This document shows, piece by piece, positions 24,252-33,532 of a DNA stretch of 59,647 nucleotides (position 1 is its first letter; each line of letters opens with the position of its first letter). Both the position numbers and the translations under genes were made by a program. The notes beneath the pieces were generated by a model, which saw only the letters and a program-made list of their open reading frames with translations, made no database searches and was not told the DNA's origin. This stretch comes from Flavobacteriaceae bacterium (GTDB lineage: Bacteria; Bacteroidota; Bacteroidia; Flavobacteriales; Flavobacteriaceae): assembly GCA_021647885.1 (NCBI GenBank), contig JAKITV010000011.1, positions 1-59,647 of the forward strand, read 5' to 3'.

Positions 24252-24920
24252 ATGAAAAATCCACTTAAAATCTCAACACTTTTTTTATTCTCAATCTTTT
24301 TGTTATCAAGTTGTTCAAAAGATGATAATAACGATGCAACAATGAAAGTTGTACTTAAAATGAATACAACATCAACCTCTACTGCGCGAATGACAAATAA
24401 TTCGCTTGTTTTTAATACTGGTGCTGTTACTATACGTGAAATTGTTTTTGACGGAGAAAAAACATCTGGAGGTTCTGTATCTATCACTCACGAACAAATT
24501 TCAACAATTAATCTTGCAACTGGAGTAGCAAGTCCTGATGTGGAAATTATTATCCCAATTGGTGAATATAATAGCGTTAATTTAGGAATTGAAATTCAGG
24601 ATGAAAATGATACACCAACAGTAATTGCTGAAGGGATCTATACAGATAACGATGGAATTGAAACACCTCTTAAATTTGAGTTTAATTCTGGAGAAGTATT
24701 TGAAGCCGAAGCACCTTCACATACTTTTGGTGCTGATTCATATGCAATTGCTGAAATTGACTTTAGTCCTGCTGTCTGGTTTTCCACAATTACAGGAACT
24801 ATGTTAGACAATACTGATAGAGTTGATGGTGTTATTCTTGTTAATGAAAGTACAAATTCTAATATATTTGATATTGTAGCCGACAAATTGGACAATGCAA
24901 CACAAGCGACTTTTAACTAA
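24252..24920 (+). CDS. Putative lipoprotein of unknown function
   Basis: 222 residues with a type II signal and lipobox (FLLSSC, Cys at about residue 21) followed by SKDDNND, an outer-membrane-type lipoprotein start. The mature part is rich in Thr, Ile and acidic residues with many predicted beta strands, and has blocks such as GAVTIREIVFDGEKTSGGSV and PIGEYNSVNLGIEI. This resembles the DUF4382-like beta-sandwich lipoproteins, but I cannot assign it with certainty. A strong terminator follows. It is a single-gene unit with a long upstream region shared with the IS200 remnant. Confidence 0.75.
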   Translation: MKNPLKISTLFLFSIFLLSSCSKDDNNDATMKVVLKMNTTSTSTARMTNNSLVFNTGAVTIREIVFDGEKTSGGSVSITHEQISTINLATGVASPDVEIIIPIGEYNSVNLGIEIQDENDTPTVIAEGIYTDNDGIETPLKFEFNSGEVFEAEAPSHTFGADSYAIAEIDFSPAVWFSTITGTMLDNTDRVDGVILVNESTNSNIFDIVADKLDNATQATFN

Positions 24921-24945
24921 ATAAAATAAATTTTTATATCATTTT

Positions 24946-24982
24946 AAGCGAGCTATTCTACAATGGATTAACTCGCTTTTTT
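24946..24982 (+). terminator. Rho-independent terminator of the lipoprotein gene
   Basis: AAGCGAG and CTCGCTT form a 7-bp stem with a 19-base loop and are followed by a T-run. It lies 26 bases after the stop codon. Confidence 0.8.
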
Positions 24983-25098
24983 ATGAAAATTATAACGAGA
25001 TCATAAAAACTGCATACAACAACCGCTCCTATGAAAAGCACTAGCCTATTTCTTAAAAGATAATATTTTAATTTTTAATTAACTCGTGATGATACTTT

Positions 25099-25809
25099 TT
25101 ATGCTTTTTGGTTTACTACTAATCTAAAGCCTTCACCATGAATATTTAAAATTTCTACATTTTCATCCACTTTTAAATACTTACGCAGCTTAGCAATATA
25201 AACATCCATACTACGAGACGTAAAATAATTATCGTCTCTCCATATTTTTGTCAATGCCAATTCTCTTGGCATTAAATCATTTTCGTGTAAGGCTAATAAA
25301 CGTAATAACTCGCCTTCTTTTGGTGATAACTTTTCTGGTGTTCCTCCTTTATATCTTAAAAATCTCAATTTAGAGTTAAGATGAAAATCGCCAATTTCGA
25401 ACTCAAATTGTTTACTGTCTGTAACACTATCTTTAGTTTTTCGATTTATAATAGCTTTAATTTTCATAAGTAACACTTCACTATCAAATGGCTTGTTTAA
25501 ATAGTCGTCTGCTCCCACTTTGTAGCCTTTAAGCACATCCTCTTTCATAGCTTTTGCTGTTAAGAAAATAATAGGCACATCTGCATTTTTTTCACGTATT
25601 TCTTTTGCTAATGTAAAACCATCTTTATAAGGCATCATTACATCAAGAATACATAAATCGTAATCGTCTTTCTTGAATTTTTCAAAGCCTTCCATTCCAT
25701 TTTTAGCATGAACAACATCGTAATCGTTCATCATTAAATAGTCTTTTAAAACTGTTCCGAAATTTGGATCGTCTTCTACTAAAAGTATTTTTTTGTTTAT
25801 TTCTTCCAT
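25099..25809 (-). CDS. OmpR/PhoB-type response regulator (RprY-like)
   Basis: 236 residues. Receiver domain with acidic pocket VEDD (11-14), phosphoacceptor Asp56 in LDVMMP, and the KPF lysine near 108. It is followed by a winged-helix DNA-binding domain (SPKEGELLRLLALHEN... RSMDVYIAKLRKYL). It is encoded 7 bases after the sensor kinase gene and is surely its partner. In Bacteroides, the RprX/RprY pair of this type regulates stress and transport genes. The targets here are unknown. Confidence 0.92.
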   Translation of the reverse strand: MEEINKKILLVEDDPNFGTVLKDYLMMNDYDVVHAKNGMEGFEKFKKDDYDLCILDVMMPYKDGFTLAKEIREKNADVPIIFLTAKAMKEDVLKGYKVGADDYLNKPFDSEVLLMKIKAIINRKTKDSVTDSKQFEFEIGDFHLNSKLRFLRYKGGTPEKLSPKEGELLRLLALHENDLMPRELALTKIWRDDNYFTSRSMDVYIAKLRKYLKVDENVEILNIHGEGFRLVVNQKA

Positions 25810-25816
25810 AATTATG

Positions 25817-27385
25817 TTATGATATTAATGGTAATTTTATAATAAAGGTGCTACCCTTTCCTTCTTCACTTTCTACTGATACATGACCTTGATGGTCATC
25901 TACAATACGCTTAACGTAAGAAAGACCTAAACCATGACCTTTTACATTATGCACATTGCCTGTGTGTTCTCTATAAAATTTTTCGAACACCTTTTTTTGA
26001 ACGGATTTAGGCATTCCGTTGCCCTGATCTTTTATCTTCAATATAATGCTTTTTCCTATATTTTCTGTGTAAATATCGATTTTTGGTTCATCCTCAGAGT
26101 ATTTAACTGCATTATCTAATATATTAACTATAACGTTGGTAAAGTGAGTCTCATTGGCTAAAACTGAATGTTTTACTGCATCTAAATGCGTATTAATATA
26201 ACCATTCTTATGTTCAACAATAAGCTGAATATGTGTAATAGCATGTAAAATTAAGTCGTGTAACTTAACCCTAGTCTTACTAATATTAAGTTGATTTTTA
26301 TCAAGTTTAGATATTCTAAGCACATTTTCTACCTGTGCATGCATACGTTTATTCTCATCCTTAATCATTTTAAGATAACGTTTCACTTTATCTTCATCAT
26401 GAATAACTTTAGGATTTTTAATAGCGTCCAAAGCCAAATTTATAGTTGCTATTGGCGTTTTAAACTCATGCGTCATATTATTAATAAAATCGGTTTTTAT
26501 TTGAGAAATCTTCCGTTGTTTTACTAATTGATAAATAGCACTAGAAAAGGCAAAAATTATAAATGATGTAAAAATTATTGATAACAGCGTCATCCCAATA
26601 ATAGATGAGAAAATAAACTGACTTCTTTCGTGAAAATTAACGTAAAGCATAAAATCACTCTCATCGTTATTATCTAAAAAAATAGGCACTCTAAAAGTAG
26701 AATCATGTTCAAGTTCAAAATTTTGAGATTGTATTTTCGTTGCTAAATCTTTATCATATATAGCGAATTCAAAATCTATATCAATATCTTCCTCTTTAAG
26801 CTTTTTACTTAACAACTTATAAATTTCTTTTTTTGAAACACGCTTATGAATAGGTGTTCGTTTTGAAATATCTTTATGAGCTGTTTCAAAAATAATTTCA
26901 TCTGTACGAGAAATTTCACCAATTTGTAATAGTCGTGCCTCTGGACTTAACTTTGAATTTAATTCAACATCAGTCCTTTTCAAAACTTTTGTTTCACGCT
27001 CATTAAGAAAACGTGTAACATTTATACTATCTAAACTTATGTCAAAGAACGAAGGGATTCTAAAATTTTCTTCTAAAATTCCATTTCTATAAATTAGTGT
27101 TTCATTAGAGTCTTTATCTTCTTGAAAAATGTATAAATTTCTAATTGCTGTTGTATCACCTTTTATCCCTTTGGCTATTAATTCCTGGAATTTATAAACA
27201 AATTCTCTATACTCTCGTTCTTCAATAGCATTTGAGGTATAACTTAAGGCTTTTTTTACCTTAAAGGTAAATTGTTGTTGTTCGTTTTTTACATTATTAT
27301 TAATATAATAACCCTGAACGAAAATGATACCAATAAGTGATAAACTCATTACTAACACCAACAGGACGAATAACTTTTTGTTCAT
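25817..27385 (-). CDS. Sensor histidine kinase (RprX-like)
   Basis: 522 residues. Membrane segment at about 5-26, a long periplasmic sensor region (27-255), and a second span at about 257-287. Then the HisKA dimerisation domain with phospho-acceptor His306 in NNMTHEFKTPIATI, and the HATPase domain with N box DNAVKYS and G boxes DQGNGMP and GHGLGLSYVKRIV. The large periplasmic part, rich in charged residues, presumably senses an envelope signal. First gene of a two-gene operon with the response regulator. Confidence 0.92.
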   Translation of the reverse strand: MNKKLFVLLVLVMSLSLIGIIFVQGYYINNNVKNEQQQFTFKVKKALSYTSNAIEEREYREFVYKFQELIAKGIKGDTTAIRNLYIFQEDKDSNETLIYRNGILEENFRIPSFFDISLDSINVTRFLNERETKVLKRTDVELNSKLSPEARLLQIGEISRTDEIIFETAHKDISKRTPIHKRVSKKEIYKLLSKKLKEEDIDIDFEFAIYDKDLATKIQSQNFELEHDSTFRVPIFLDNNDESDFMLYVNFHERSQFIFSSIIGMTLLSIIFTSFIIFAFSSAIYQLVKQRKISQIKTDFINNMTHEFKTPIATINLALDAIKNPKVIHDEDKVKRYLKMIKDENKRMHAQVENVLRISKLDKNQLNISKTRVKLHDLILHAITHIQLIVEHKNGYINTHLDAVKHSVLANETHFTNVIVNILDNAVKYSEDEPKIDIYTENIGKSIILKIKDQGNGMPKSVQKKVFEKFYREHTGNVHNVKGHGLGLSYVKRIVDDHQGHVSVESEEGKGSTFIIKLPLIS

Positions 27386-27465
27386 CGATCAAAATTAACA
27401 TTTTAACATTTAGTAGGAATGCCATTTAACCTTCCCTTAACAAAAATGTTAAAATTAATAGCTTA

Positions 27466-28053
27466 TTAAATTAATTTAAGAATCTTTTGGTGGATAATTT
27501 TAACCTGATTCTCTGTTTCTGATAAGTTATCATTATTAATAACAAAGTGAGATAATTTAACTTTTTCAGCATCACTCCATTGGGTATTCATGATAGCTTT
27601 AACCTTCTTTGCTGAAGAATTGTCACGTAAAATTACTCTTTTTATTTTATCTTCTTCAGAAGCAATTACTGTAATAACATAATCACATTCATGATAACCA
27701 CCGTTTTCAAATAAAATTGCTGCCTCTTTAATAACATATGGAGTGTTCTGCTTTTTTAGCCATCTATTAAAATGCGATCTTACTTTTGGATGCACAATAG
27801 CATTCATTTTTAACAATAATTTTTTATCATTATATATCTTGCCCGAAAGAAATGGTTTGTTAAGTTTACCATCTGTATAAGCTTCTTCTCCAAAAAGTTG
27901 TATTAGCTTTCTTTTAATAATCTTAGAACTAGTCATTAGTTTCTTAGCTTCCAAATCGGCAATATAAATAGGCACTCCAAGCTTATGAAACATGTTGGCT
28001 ACTGTAGTTTTACCACTTCCAATCCCTCCTGTTAATCCAACTACTATCATCAT
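27466..28053 (-). CDS. coaE: Dephospho-CoA kinase
   Basis: A 195-residue P-loop kinase, the last step of coenzyme A synthesis (dephospho-CoA + ATP to CoA). Walker A GLTGGIGSGKTTVANMF at the N-terminus; core segments ADLEAKKLM, NAIVHPKVRSHF and VIKEAAILFENG are diagnostic. The ATG at 28053 overlaps the TGA of the YbbR gene (ATGA), indicating translational coupling. coaBC is encoded 8 kb away in this window. Confidence 0.95.
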   Translation of the reverse strand: MMIVVGLTGGIGSGKTTVANMFHKLGVPIYIADLEAKKLMTSSKIIKRKLIQLFGEEAYTDGKLNKPFLSGKIYNDKKLLLKMNAIVHPKVRSHFNRWLKKQNTPYVIKEAAILFENGGYHECDYVITVIASEEDKIKRVILRDNSSAKKVKAIMNTQWSDAEKVKLSHFVINNDNLSETENQVKIIHQKILKLI

Positions 28054-29006
28054 TGTATTATAATAAATTCTATCCGTTTTTCATTTAATCTAACATTCTT
28101 AACATAATCGGGTTGTTGCACAATTTTAGGAATAAGATAAGTGTCTTGACTATTTAATGCGTTAAAATCGCATTCCACAATAAAACTACTGGACGAAATT
28201 GAATTAAAATTGCTTAAACTTGTATAATATAAAACTGAAACCTCTTTTGGATAGTATTTTATTTTAATACCATCTGGAATATTAACTATATCAACAGGAA
28301 TATTAATTGAGCCTTCTGTAAATCGCTCTATTTCTGCACTTATTTGTACTTGTTTATGAGAAAACTTTAAATCTTCTATCTGTTTAGGTAAATTGAGTTT
28401 AACTGAAACATTAAAATTTGAATTTACATCATCCATTTTTAAATGCTTTGTTACAATTTCTGATATTGAGTCAACTATAATTTTAGGTCCTATTACTTTA
28501 ATCGAATCTGGATTAATGGTGTAGTCTTTTGTTAAATCAAATCCAGATGAAAAGCTAATTTCAGAATCTAATATTACCGGAACTTTTTTAACATGATTAA
28601 CATCGTACCTAAAAGCAATGGTTTCAGGGTTAATACTTTTAATTTTTATACTTGGGTCAAATTGGGATACTATATTAGACAGTTCTCTTCTTTCTATCCA
28701 AAAGTAATGTGTCGTATTCTTATCTAAATTCTGAAAATCTACTTTTATAGTCGGTTCGGTTAAATAATACTTTATTAATCTAAAACCAAAAGTGGTAAGG
28801 GTTATCTTTAATACATGAGAAGAATCTTTTACTATTACTTTATCTTCTGGTACATTTATGGCCTCAATATTAAAAGAAATAGTTTGGGTATAATCTTTAG
28901 ATAGCTTTGTTAATATAGAAAACGTCAAAGCCAACAATAGAAAAAGAATAAAAACATTGGCTTTTTTACTTCTAAAAAATGATATTATTTTACTTTTAAA
29001 AACCAT
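28050..29006 (-). CDS. YbbR-like domain protein (CdaR-type)
   Basis: About 318 residues from ATG 29006, giving a normal signal anchor (KKANVFILFLLLALTFSIL). The 29048 ATG would add 14 residues inside the GT2 gene. The rest is beta-rich with YbbR-like repeats (NIPVDIVNIPDGIKIKYYP, DYTINPDSIKVIGP). In Firmicutes such proteins regulate diadenylate cyclase. In Bacteroidota the family commonly sits next to coaE, and its role is not established. It overlaps the GT2 stop by about 11 bases and the coaE start by 4. Confidence 0.85.
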   Translation of the reverse strand: MVFKSKIISFFRSKKANVFILFLLLALTFSILTKLSKDYTQTISFNIEAINVPEDKVIVKDSSHVLKITLTTFGFRLIKYYLTEPTIKVDFQNLDKNTTHYFWIERRELSNIVSQFDPSIKIKSINPETIAFRYDVNHVKKVPVILDSEISFSSGFDLTKDYTINPDSIKVIGPKIIVDSISEIVTKHLKMDDVNSNFNVSVKLNLPKQIEDLKFSHKQVQISAEIERFTEGSINIPVDIVNIPDGIKIKYYPKEVSVLYYTSLSNFNSISSSSFIVECDFNALNSQDTYLIPKIVQQPDYVKNVRLNEKRIEFIIIQ

Positions 29007-30018
29007 TTTGTTTAATCTTAAAAAATAAATTAGGAAACTGTTGCTCAATATTTTTATTAGAAAAACTCAATATTAAAGTAGATTTTAAAAACCCATAACC
29101 ATAACCAAAAAACTGAATTATAATTGCAATAATTGACAAAAAAGGTACAATTATATTCTTTGTGCTTATTAATGCTATAATAAAACTTGCTATAAAATAC
29201 AGTCCGTAAATTTTTAAAGGTAACTCAATTCCAGAAATAAACAGAACAATTGAAGCTATTAAACCTAAAGAAAACAGTGTTGGAAACCAATAGGTGATTT
29301 TTTTGGTTTCAGGATACCAGTGACTTAATATAGGTCTTACCGATCCAAATTTATAGACTTGTTTAAAAAATTTAGACCATGAAATTCTTCGCTTATGATA
29401 TACATAAGCTTCAGGTATCAGTTTAGTTTTAAAATTTAATTTAGTTAATCTTATAGATAAATCTGGATCTTCTCCAGGATGAATTCTCCCAAATCCTTCA
29501 GTGGCAATAAACGCATCTTTAGAAAGTCCCATATTAAAGCTTCTTGGCTGAAATTTGTTAACACTAGACTTTCTTCCTCTAATTCCACCAGTAGTAATAA
29601 AAGATGTCATTGAAAAATTAATGGCCTTTTGTAAATTGGTAAAAGAGCTATGTGCTGCATCTGGACCGCCAAAACAATCTACATAATTATCATTCAGGCT
29701 TTTAATAACTTCGTTAAGATAGTTTTTTGGTAGAATGCAATCGGAATCTAAAATTATAAAGTAATTCCCTTTGGCTAGTTTCATTCCGTAATTTCTAGAA
29801 TCTCCAGGACCGGAATTTTCCTTAAAGTAATATGAAATATTTAGTTTGTCACTAAAATCTTCAGCAATCGCTTTAGAAGATATTGTAGAACCGTCTTCAA
29901 TAATTACAATTTCAAAATCTTGTTTTCCTTCTAAATTAACAAAACTCTCAAGAAGTTCTTTAACCTCATCTGGTCTATTATAAACAGGGATAATAAAGGA
30001 AATGTCTTGTGTTTGCAT
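28996..30018 (-). CDS. Family 2 glycosyltransferase, membrane-associated
   Basis: 340 residues with a GT-A fold at the N-terminus: DISFIIPVYNRPDEVKELLESF, the ED motif VIIEDGS, the DSD metal site in FIILDSDCILP, and the acceptor/catalytic region TEGFGRIHPGEDPDLSIRL. Three hydrophobic segments near the C-terminus (around 245-320) anchor it in the inner membrane. Substrate is not predictable; cell-surface polysaccharide or lipid glycosylation is likely. First gene of a GT2-YbbR-coaE operon. Confidence 0.9.
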   Translation of the reverse strand: MQTQDISFIIPVYNRPDEVKELLESFVNLEGKQDFEIVIIEDGSTISSKAIAEDFSDKLNISYYFKENSGPGDSRNYGMKLAKGNYFIILDSDCILPKNYLNEVIKSLNDNYVDCFGGPDAAHSSFTNLQKAINFSMTSFITTGGIRGRKSSVNKFQPRSFNMGLSKDAFIATEGFGRIHPGEDPDLSIRLTKLNFKTKLIPEAYVYHKRRISWSKFFKQVYKFGSVRPILSHWYPETKKITYWFPTLFSLGLIASIVLFISGIELPLKIYGLYFIASFIIALISTKNIIVPFLSIIAIIIQFFGYGYGFLKSTLILSFSNKNIEQQFPNLFFKIKQNGF

Positions 30019-30025
30019 ATATTAA

Positions 30026-30033
30026 CAAAGGTA
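30026..30033 (-). promoter_or_regulatory. -7 box directly at the GT2 start
   Basis: TACCTTTG on the minus strand fits TAnnTTTG and ends only 7 bases before the start codon. The mRNA could be leaderless or nearly so, unless the true promoter lies elsewhere. Confidence 0.35.
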
Positions 30034-30047
30034 AATAAAGAAAACAC

Positions 30048-30072
30048 AAAAGCCACTTTAAAAGTGGCTTTT
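30048..30072 (-). terminator. Strong hairpin terminator of the T9SS-exported protein gene
   Basis: AAAAGCCACTTT and AAAGTGGCTTTT give a 12-bp perfect stem around one base (the A/T centre opens as a loop). A/T runs on both sides allow action in either direction. It lies about 22 bases beyond the stop codon at 30095. Confidence 0.9.
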
Positions 30073-30094
30073 GAAAAACAATATGTACTTTAAT

Positions 30095-32473
30095 TTATTG
30101 CTTAATTATTCTAATAGTCTCTGTCGTATCATTAATTGTAACATTTACAAAATAAACTCCTGTTTGCAATGCAGACATATCTACATCGCTGGAAATTGCA
30201 TTAGGGGAAATACGTGATACTTCTTGACCTAACATATTGTAAATGGACACGTTTTGAATATTACTTTGTGCTCTTAAATTAAGATTATCATTTACTGGAT
30301 TAGGGAAATATTTAAAGTTTTCAAACACATATTCACTAACTGGTAAAGTAGTAGTATCTGATGTAGAAATATCAATAGTAAATGGTCCTTCAGAACTATC
30401 GGTAGATCCACTCCAATGCGCAATATTAATCCAATATTGTGTTCCAGCAGCTACAGTTGCTCCAGCAATGGCTTCAGAACCACCTACACCACCTGAATCT
30501 GCATTAGCTACACAAGTAAATGTGCCACAGCTACCACTAAAAAGCCTAACTTCTGGATCCCATCCAGTTACACCAGTAATAACAATATCTACTGTTCCTC
30601 CATTTATTGTAGTAAATGTGTACCAAACACCATCATTCATAACAGCTGAACCATCACAAGAAACAAATCCAGCATTGTTTGTTGCACTTGTAGCATCAAC
30701 TACTTCATTATATGGTAAAGAAATAACTCCTGTTGCATTTGCACAATCATCATTTGCTGGTGGTGCTGGTGGTGTATATTCTTCAAGGCAAAAGTCAACA
30801 GTAGTTCCCTCAGTATCATCCCAAATAAATAAAATATAATTATTGCTAACCGTTAAACCTGTAATACTACCAGAAGCGTTATTGAGACATCCTACTTGAA
30901 CCAATGTACCACAAGCTCCTGCTTCATAAACTGCCAATCCTGGTAAACCAGTACCAGAAGTAAAGGTTAAACCAGTACTTGTAGCTGTCCACGTGTACCA
31001 AACACCGTAGTTTCCAAATCCATCACAACTTGGATCATCATTTCCAATATCATCCGTAGCTGCACTTAAATCCAAAATATTAGGAGTGCCAACACACGCT
31101 CCTTCAACAGGCATGGTAAAAGCAGTTGTATATGGAGTCGCATTTGCACAATCATCATTTGCTGGTGGTGGTGGTGGTGTGCCTACACAAATATCAAATG
31201 TAGTAGTTTGTCCTGATGTTGCTGTCCAAGAATAAACTTGAACATAATAAGTTACACCTATGGTTAAGCCACTAGTTGTACTAGTATTTGGATCTGAACA
31301 AGTTAAAGCAGCAGCAAGAGCTCCACAACCTGGTGTGGCATCATAAACTGCATGATATAAATCTGTTGTACTGCCTGCAATATTTGTAAGATCGACTACA
31401 TGAGATGTACTTGTAGCTACAAAGCTATACCAAACATCATCATCTTCAGTTCCTCCACAATTGTTGACTCCAGAATCTGTAGCCAAAGCTATTGTTCCAG
31501 GTGTAACCACGCCACAAGCTAAATCAGCATTTACCGTTAAAGCTATTGCTCCATCGCAATTATCATTTGCTACCAATGGATTCACAATAAGTTCTATACT
31601 ATTATTAGTCGTTCCGTCCCAAGGACCATTATACCCACCATATACATAAGGACCACCATTGAGCCTCCAACGAGCTGCAACATAAACCGTACCAGAAAAA
31701 TCCATTTCTTTATTCAACATATATTCATCATTACTTCCCGCATCACCATTATAGGTAGCTACTTCCCATGAATCTGCTGGCCAAGTACTAGGATCGGTAT
31801 TCTCGTCATTCCCTCCAAACCAACATTCTATACCAGCTCCTTGACCAGCTGCATCTGTAACTCCTGCTTCCCATACTTGTGCATAAGCAGTAATAAATGT
31901 CCATGCATCTACGGTCAATGACGTATTACTACCAGTCACACCATCATCTAACCATTGTATGTTATACCAACCAGGTGTGTCTGTTGGAGTTGGAATAAAT
32001 GTAATTGACCAACCATCGACTGTACCTACATCTCCACCTGCATCATCACAAACTCTTAAAATCCAAGTTCCATCAGCATTAACCCCATTTAGAGTAGATA
32101 AGTCACCTTCAGGCAAAAAATTTCCTGTAAAAGGAGCTGAACCAGCAGTTATGCTTGTAACAGCATCATCTCTAAAATGAGTGCCTGTATAGTTGTCACC
32201 TGAACCACCATTATCTGTAGATAATTCTACAGCAGTAGCATCAGGAGCAATAAGTGTTATATCTAAATCAGCATCATAAGTGTGAGTTATATTAATAATG
32301 GCCTCACTAAAACTATTTGAAGCACCCAAAATGCCTACTCCAGTAACCGTTACTGAAAATTCGTTTGTTACGTCACAATTGCTATCTGGAATTGCTCCTG
32401 TTGCTCCAGTAAATGTTTGTGAAGAAACAGTTAAAGTGGCAAATAAAATAAATAATAAAGTAATTTTCTTCAT
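30095..32473 (-). CDS. Secreted T9SS substrate with P domain and repeated beta domains
   Basis: 792 residues. Signal peptide (MKKITLLFILFATLTVSS). A proprotein-convertase P-like domain follows (about 25-165, with HTYDADLDITLIAPDATAVEL and WILRVCDDAGGDVGTVDGWSI), then a carbohydrate- or adhesion-type region. Three ~120-residue repeats each begin ANDxCxxA (ANDNCDGAIAL, ANDDCANATPYT, ANDDCANATGVI) and contain VWYxF/W plus paired Cys. A type A T9SS sorting domain closes the protein (FKYFPNPVNDNLNLRAQ... GVYFVNV... TIRIIKQ). The repeats are joined by proline-rich linkers (PPPPPANDD). Probably an exported adhesin or surface protein rather than a protease, as no catalytic domain is seen. Single gene. 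Confidence 0.88.
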   Translation of the reverse strand: MKKITLLFILFATLTVSSQTFTGATGAIPDSNCDVTNEFSVTVTGVGILGASNSFSEAIINITHTYDADLDITLIAPDATAVELSTDNGGSGDNYTGTHFRDDAVTSITAGSAPFTGNFLPEGDLSTLNGVNADGTWILRVCDDAGGDVGTVDGWSITFIPTPTDTPGWYNIQWLDDGVTGSNTSLTVDAWTFITAYAQVWEAGVTDAAGQGAGIECWFGGNDENTDPSTWPADSWEVATYNGDAGSNDEYMLNKEMDFSGTVYVAARWRLNGGPYVYGGYNGPWDGTTNNSIELIVNPLVANDNCDGAIALTVNADLACGVVTPGTIALATDSGVNNCGGTEDDDVWYSFVATSTSHVVDLTNIAGSTTDLYHAVYDATPGCGALAAALTCSDPNTSTTSGLTIGVTYYVQVYSWTATSGQTTTFDICVGTPPPPPANDDCANATPYTTAFTMPVEGACVGTPNILDLSAATDDIGNDDPSCDGFGNYGVWYTWTATSTGLTFTSGTGLPGLAVYEAGACGTLVQVGCLNNASGSITGLTVSNNYILFIWDDTEGTTVDFCLEEYTPPAPPANDDCANATGVISLPYNEVVDATSATNNAGFVSCDGSAVMNDGVWYTFTTINGGTVDIVITGVTGWDPEVRLFSGSCGTFTCVANADSGGVGGSEAIAGATVAAGTQYWINIAHWSGSTDSSEGPFTIDISTSDTTTLPVSEYVFENFKYFPNPVNDNLNLRAQSNIQNVSIYNMLGQEVSRISPNAISSDVDMSALQTGVYFVNVTINDTTETIRIIKQ

Positions 32474-32581
32474 ATTAAAAAGTTTTTGTTAATGGTTAAT
32501 TAATTTTTTGATATAGCGATAAATATATTGATAGATTTTCAATATTTAAGTTAAAGCATTGCCTAATCGATAAAACATAAA

Positions 32582-32611
32582 AAAACCTCGATGAAATGTC
32601 AACGAAGTTTT
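32582..32611 (-). terminator. Rho-independent terminator of fabI
   Basis: AAAACCTCG and CGAAGTTTT form a 9-bp stem (one G-U) with a 12-base loop. On the minus strand it is followed by a T-run (A-run at 32578-32585). It lies 40 bases beyond the fabI stop. Confidence 0.8.
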
Positions 32612-32652
32612 AGGTTATATGCATTAATAATTAATACTAGTGCAAATTAAAT

Positions 32653-33468
32653 TTAATCTTTCGTAAAAGCTTCCATAATTTTGGTACTTACTCCCATATT
32701 TGAGAATCCTCCATCGTGAAATAGGTTTTGTAAGGTCACTTTTTTTGTTAAATCTGAAAATAGTGTAATGGTATAATCGGCACATTCTAAAGCAGTAGCA
32801 TTACCAAGTGGCGACATTTTTTCGGCATAAGAGAAAAATCCTTCAAATCCTTTTACACCACTTCCAGCTGTAGTTGGCGTTGGTGATTGAGAAATTGTAT
32901 TTACTCTTACTTTTTTATCTGTCCCGAAAAAATAACCAAAACTTCGTGCTATACTTTCTAAATATGCTTTATTGTCTGCCATATCATTATAATCTGGAAA
33001 AACACGCTGCGCTGCCATATAGGTTAACGCTACTATACTTCCCCATTCGTTCATTGCATCTGCTTTATATAAAGTTTGCATTACTTTATGAAAAGACATT
33101 GCGGAAACATCTGTCCCTTTTTGTGTCCAATCGTATTTTTGGTCAGTATAGTGTCTGCCTTTTCTAACATTAATGGACATACCAATGGAATGCAATACAA
33201 AATCCAGTTTTCCTCCTAAAATCTCCATAGATTTTTCTACTAGGTTTTCTAAATCCTCAACTGATGTTGCGTCTGCAGGAATAATTTGAGAGCCTGTTTT
33301 TTCTGCCAATTGATTAATGGTTCCCATTCGCATGGCAATTGGTGCATTGGTTAACACAAACTCTGCACCTTCTTCGTGTGCACGTTCGGCTGTTTTCCAT
33401 GCTATAGAGTTTTCATCTAAAGCTCCAAAAATAATTCCTTTTTTTCCTTTTAATAAATTGTATGACAT
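32653..33468 (-). CDS. fabI: Enoyl-[acyl-carrier-protein] reductase (NADH)
   Basis: A 271-residue short-chain dehydrogenase-type enoyl reductase, the last step of each fatty-acid elongation cycle. N-terminal LKGKKGIIFGALDENSIAW is the modified nucleotide loop typical of FabI. The active-site pattern YNDMADNKAYL corresponds to the Tyr-x6-Lys dyad of the family, and the HSIGMS segment is present. A -7 box lies upstream and a terminator downstream. Genes upstream belong to the recN-porD-coaBC cluster. Confidence 0.94.
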   Translation of the reverse strand: MSYNLLKGKKGIIFGALDENSIAWKTAERAHEEGAEFVLTNAPIAMRMGTINQLAEKTGSQIIPADATSVEDLENLVEKSMEILGGKLDFVLHSIGMSINVRKGRHYTDQKYDWTQKGTDVSAMSFHKVMQTLYKADAMNEWGSIVALTYMAAQRVFPDYNDMADNKAYLESIARSFGYFFGTDKKVRVNTISQSPTPTTAGSGVKGFEGFFSYAEKMSPLGNATALECADYTITLFSDLTKKVTLQNLFHDGGFSNMGVSTKIMEAFTKD

Positions 33469-33515
33469 ATAAAAATGTTTAGTCGTTGATTTGTTTAGTT
33501 GTTTGTTGTTAGAAA

Positions 33516-33523
33516 CAAATATA
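33516..33523 (-). promoter_or_regulatory. -7 promoter box of fabI
   Basis: TATATTTG on the minus strand fits TAnnTTTG and predicts a start near 33509, i.e. a leader of ~40 nt. No matching -33 TTG at canonical spacing. Confidence 0.4.
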
Positions 33524-33532
33524 TATTAAATT

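Noticed and set aside
30468..32492. Several open frames of 60-120 residues antisense to the T9SS-exported protein gene
   Set aside because: They are the mirror of a Thr/Asn/Asp-rich coding sequence with few stop codons on the other strand. They lack signal sequences, motifs or promoter context.
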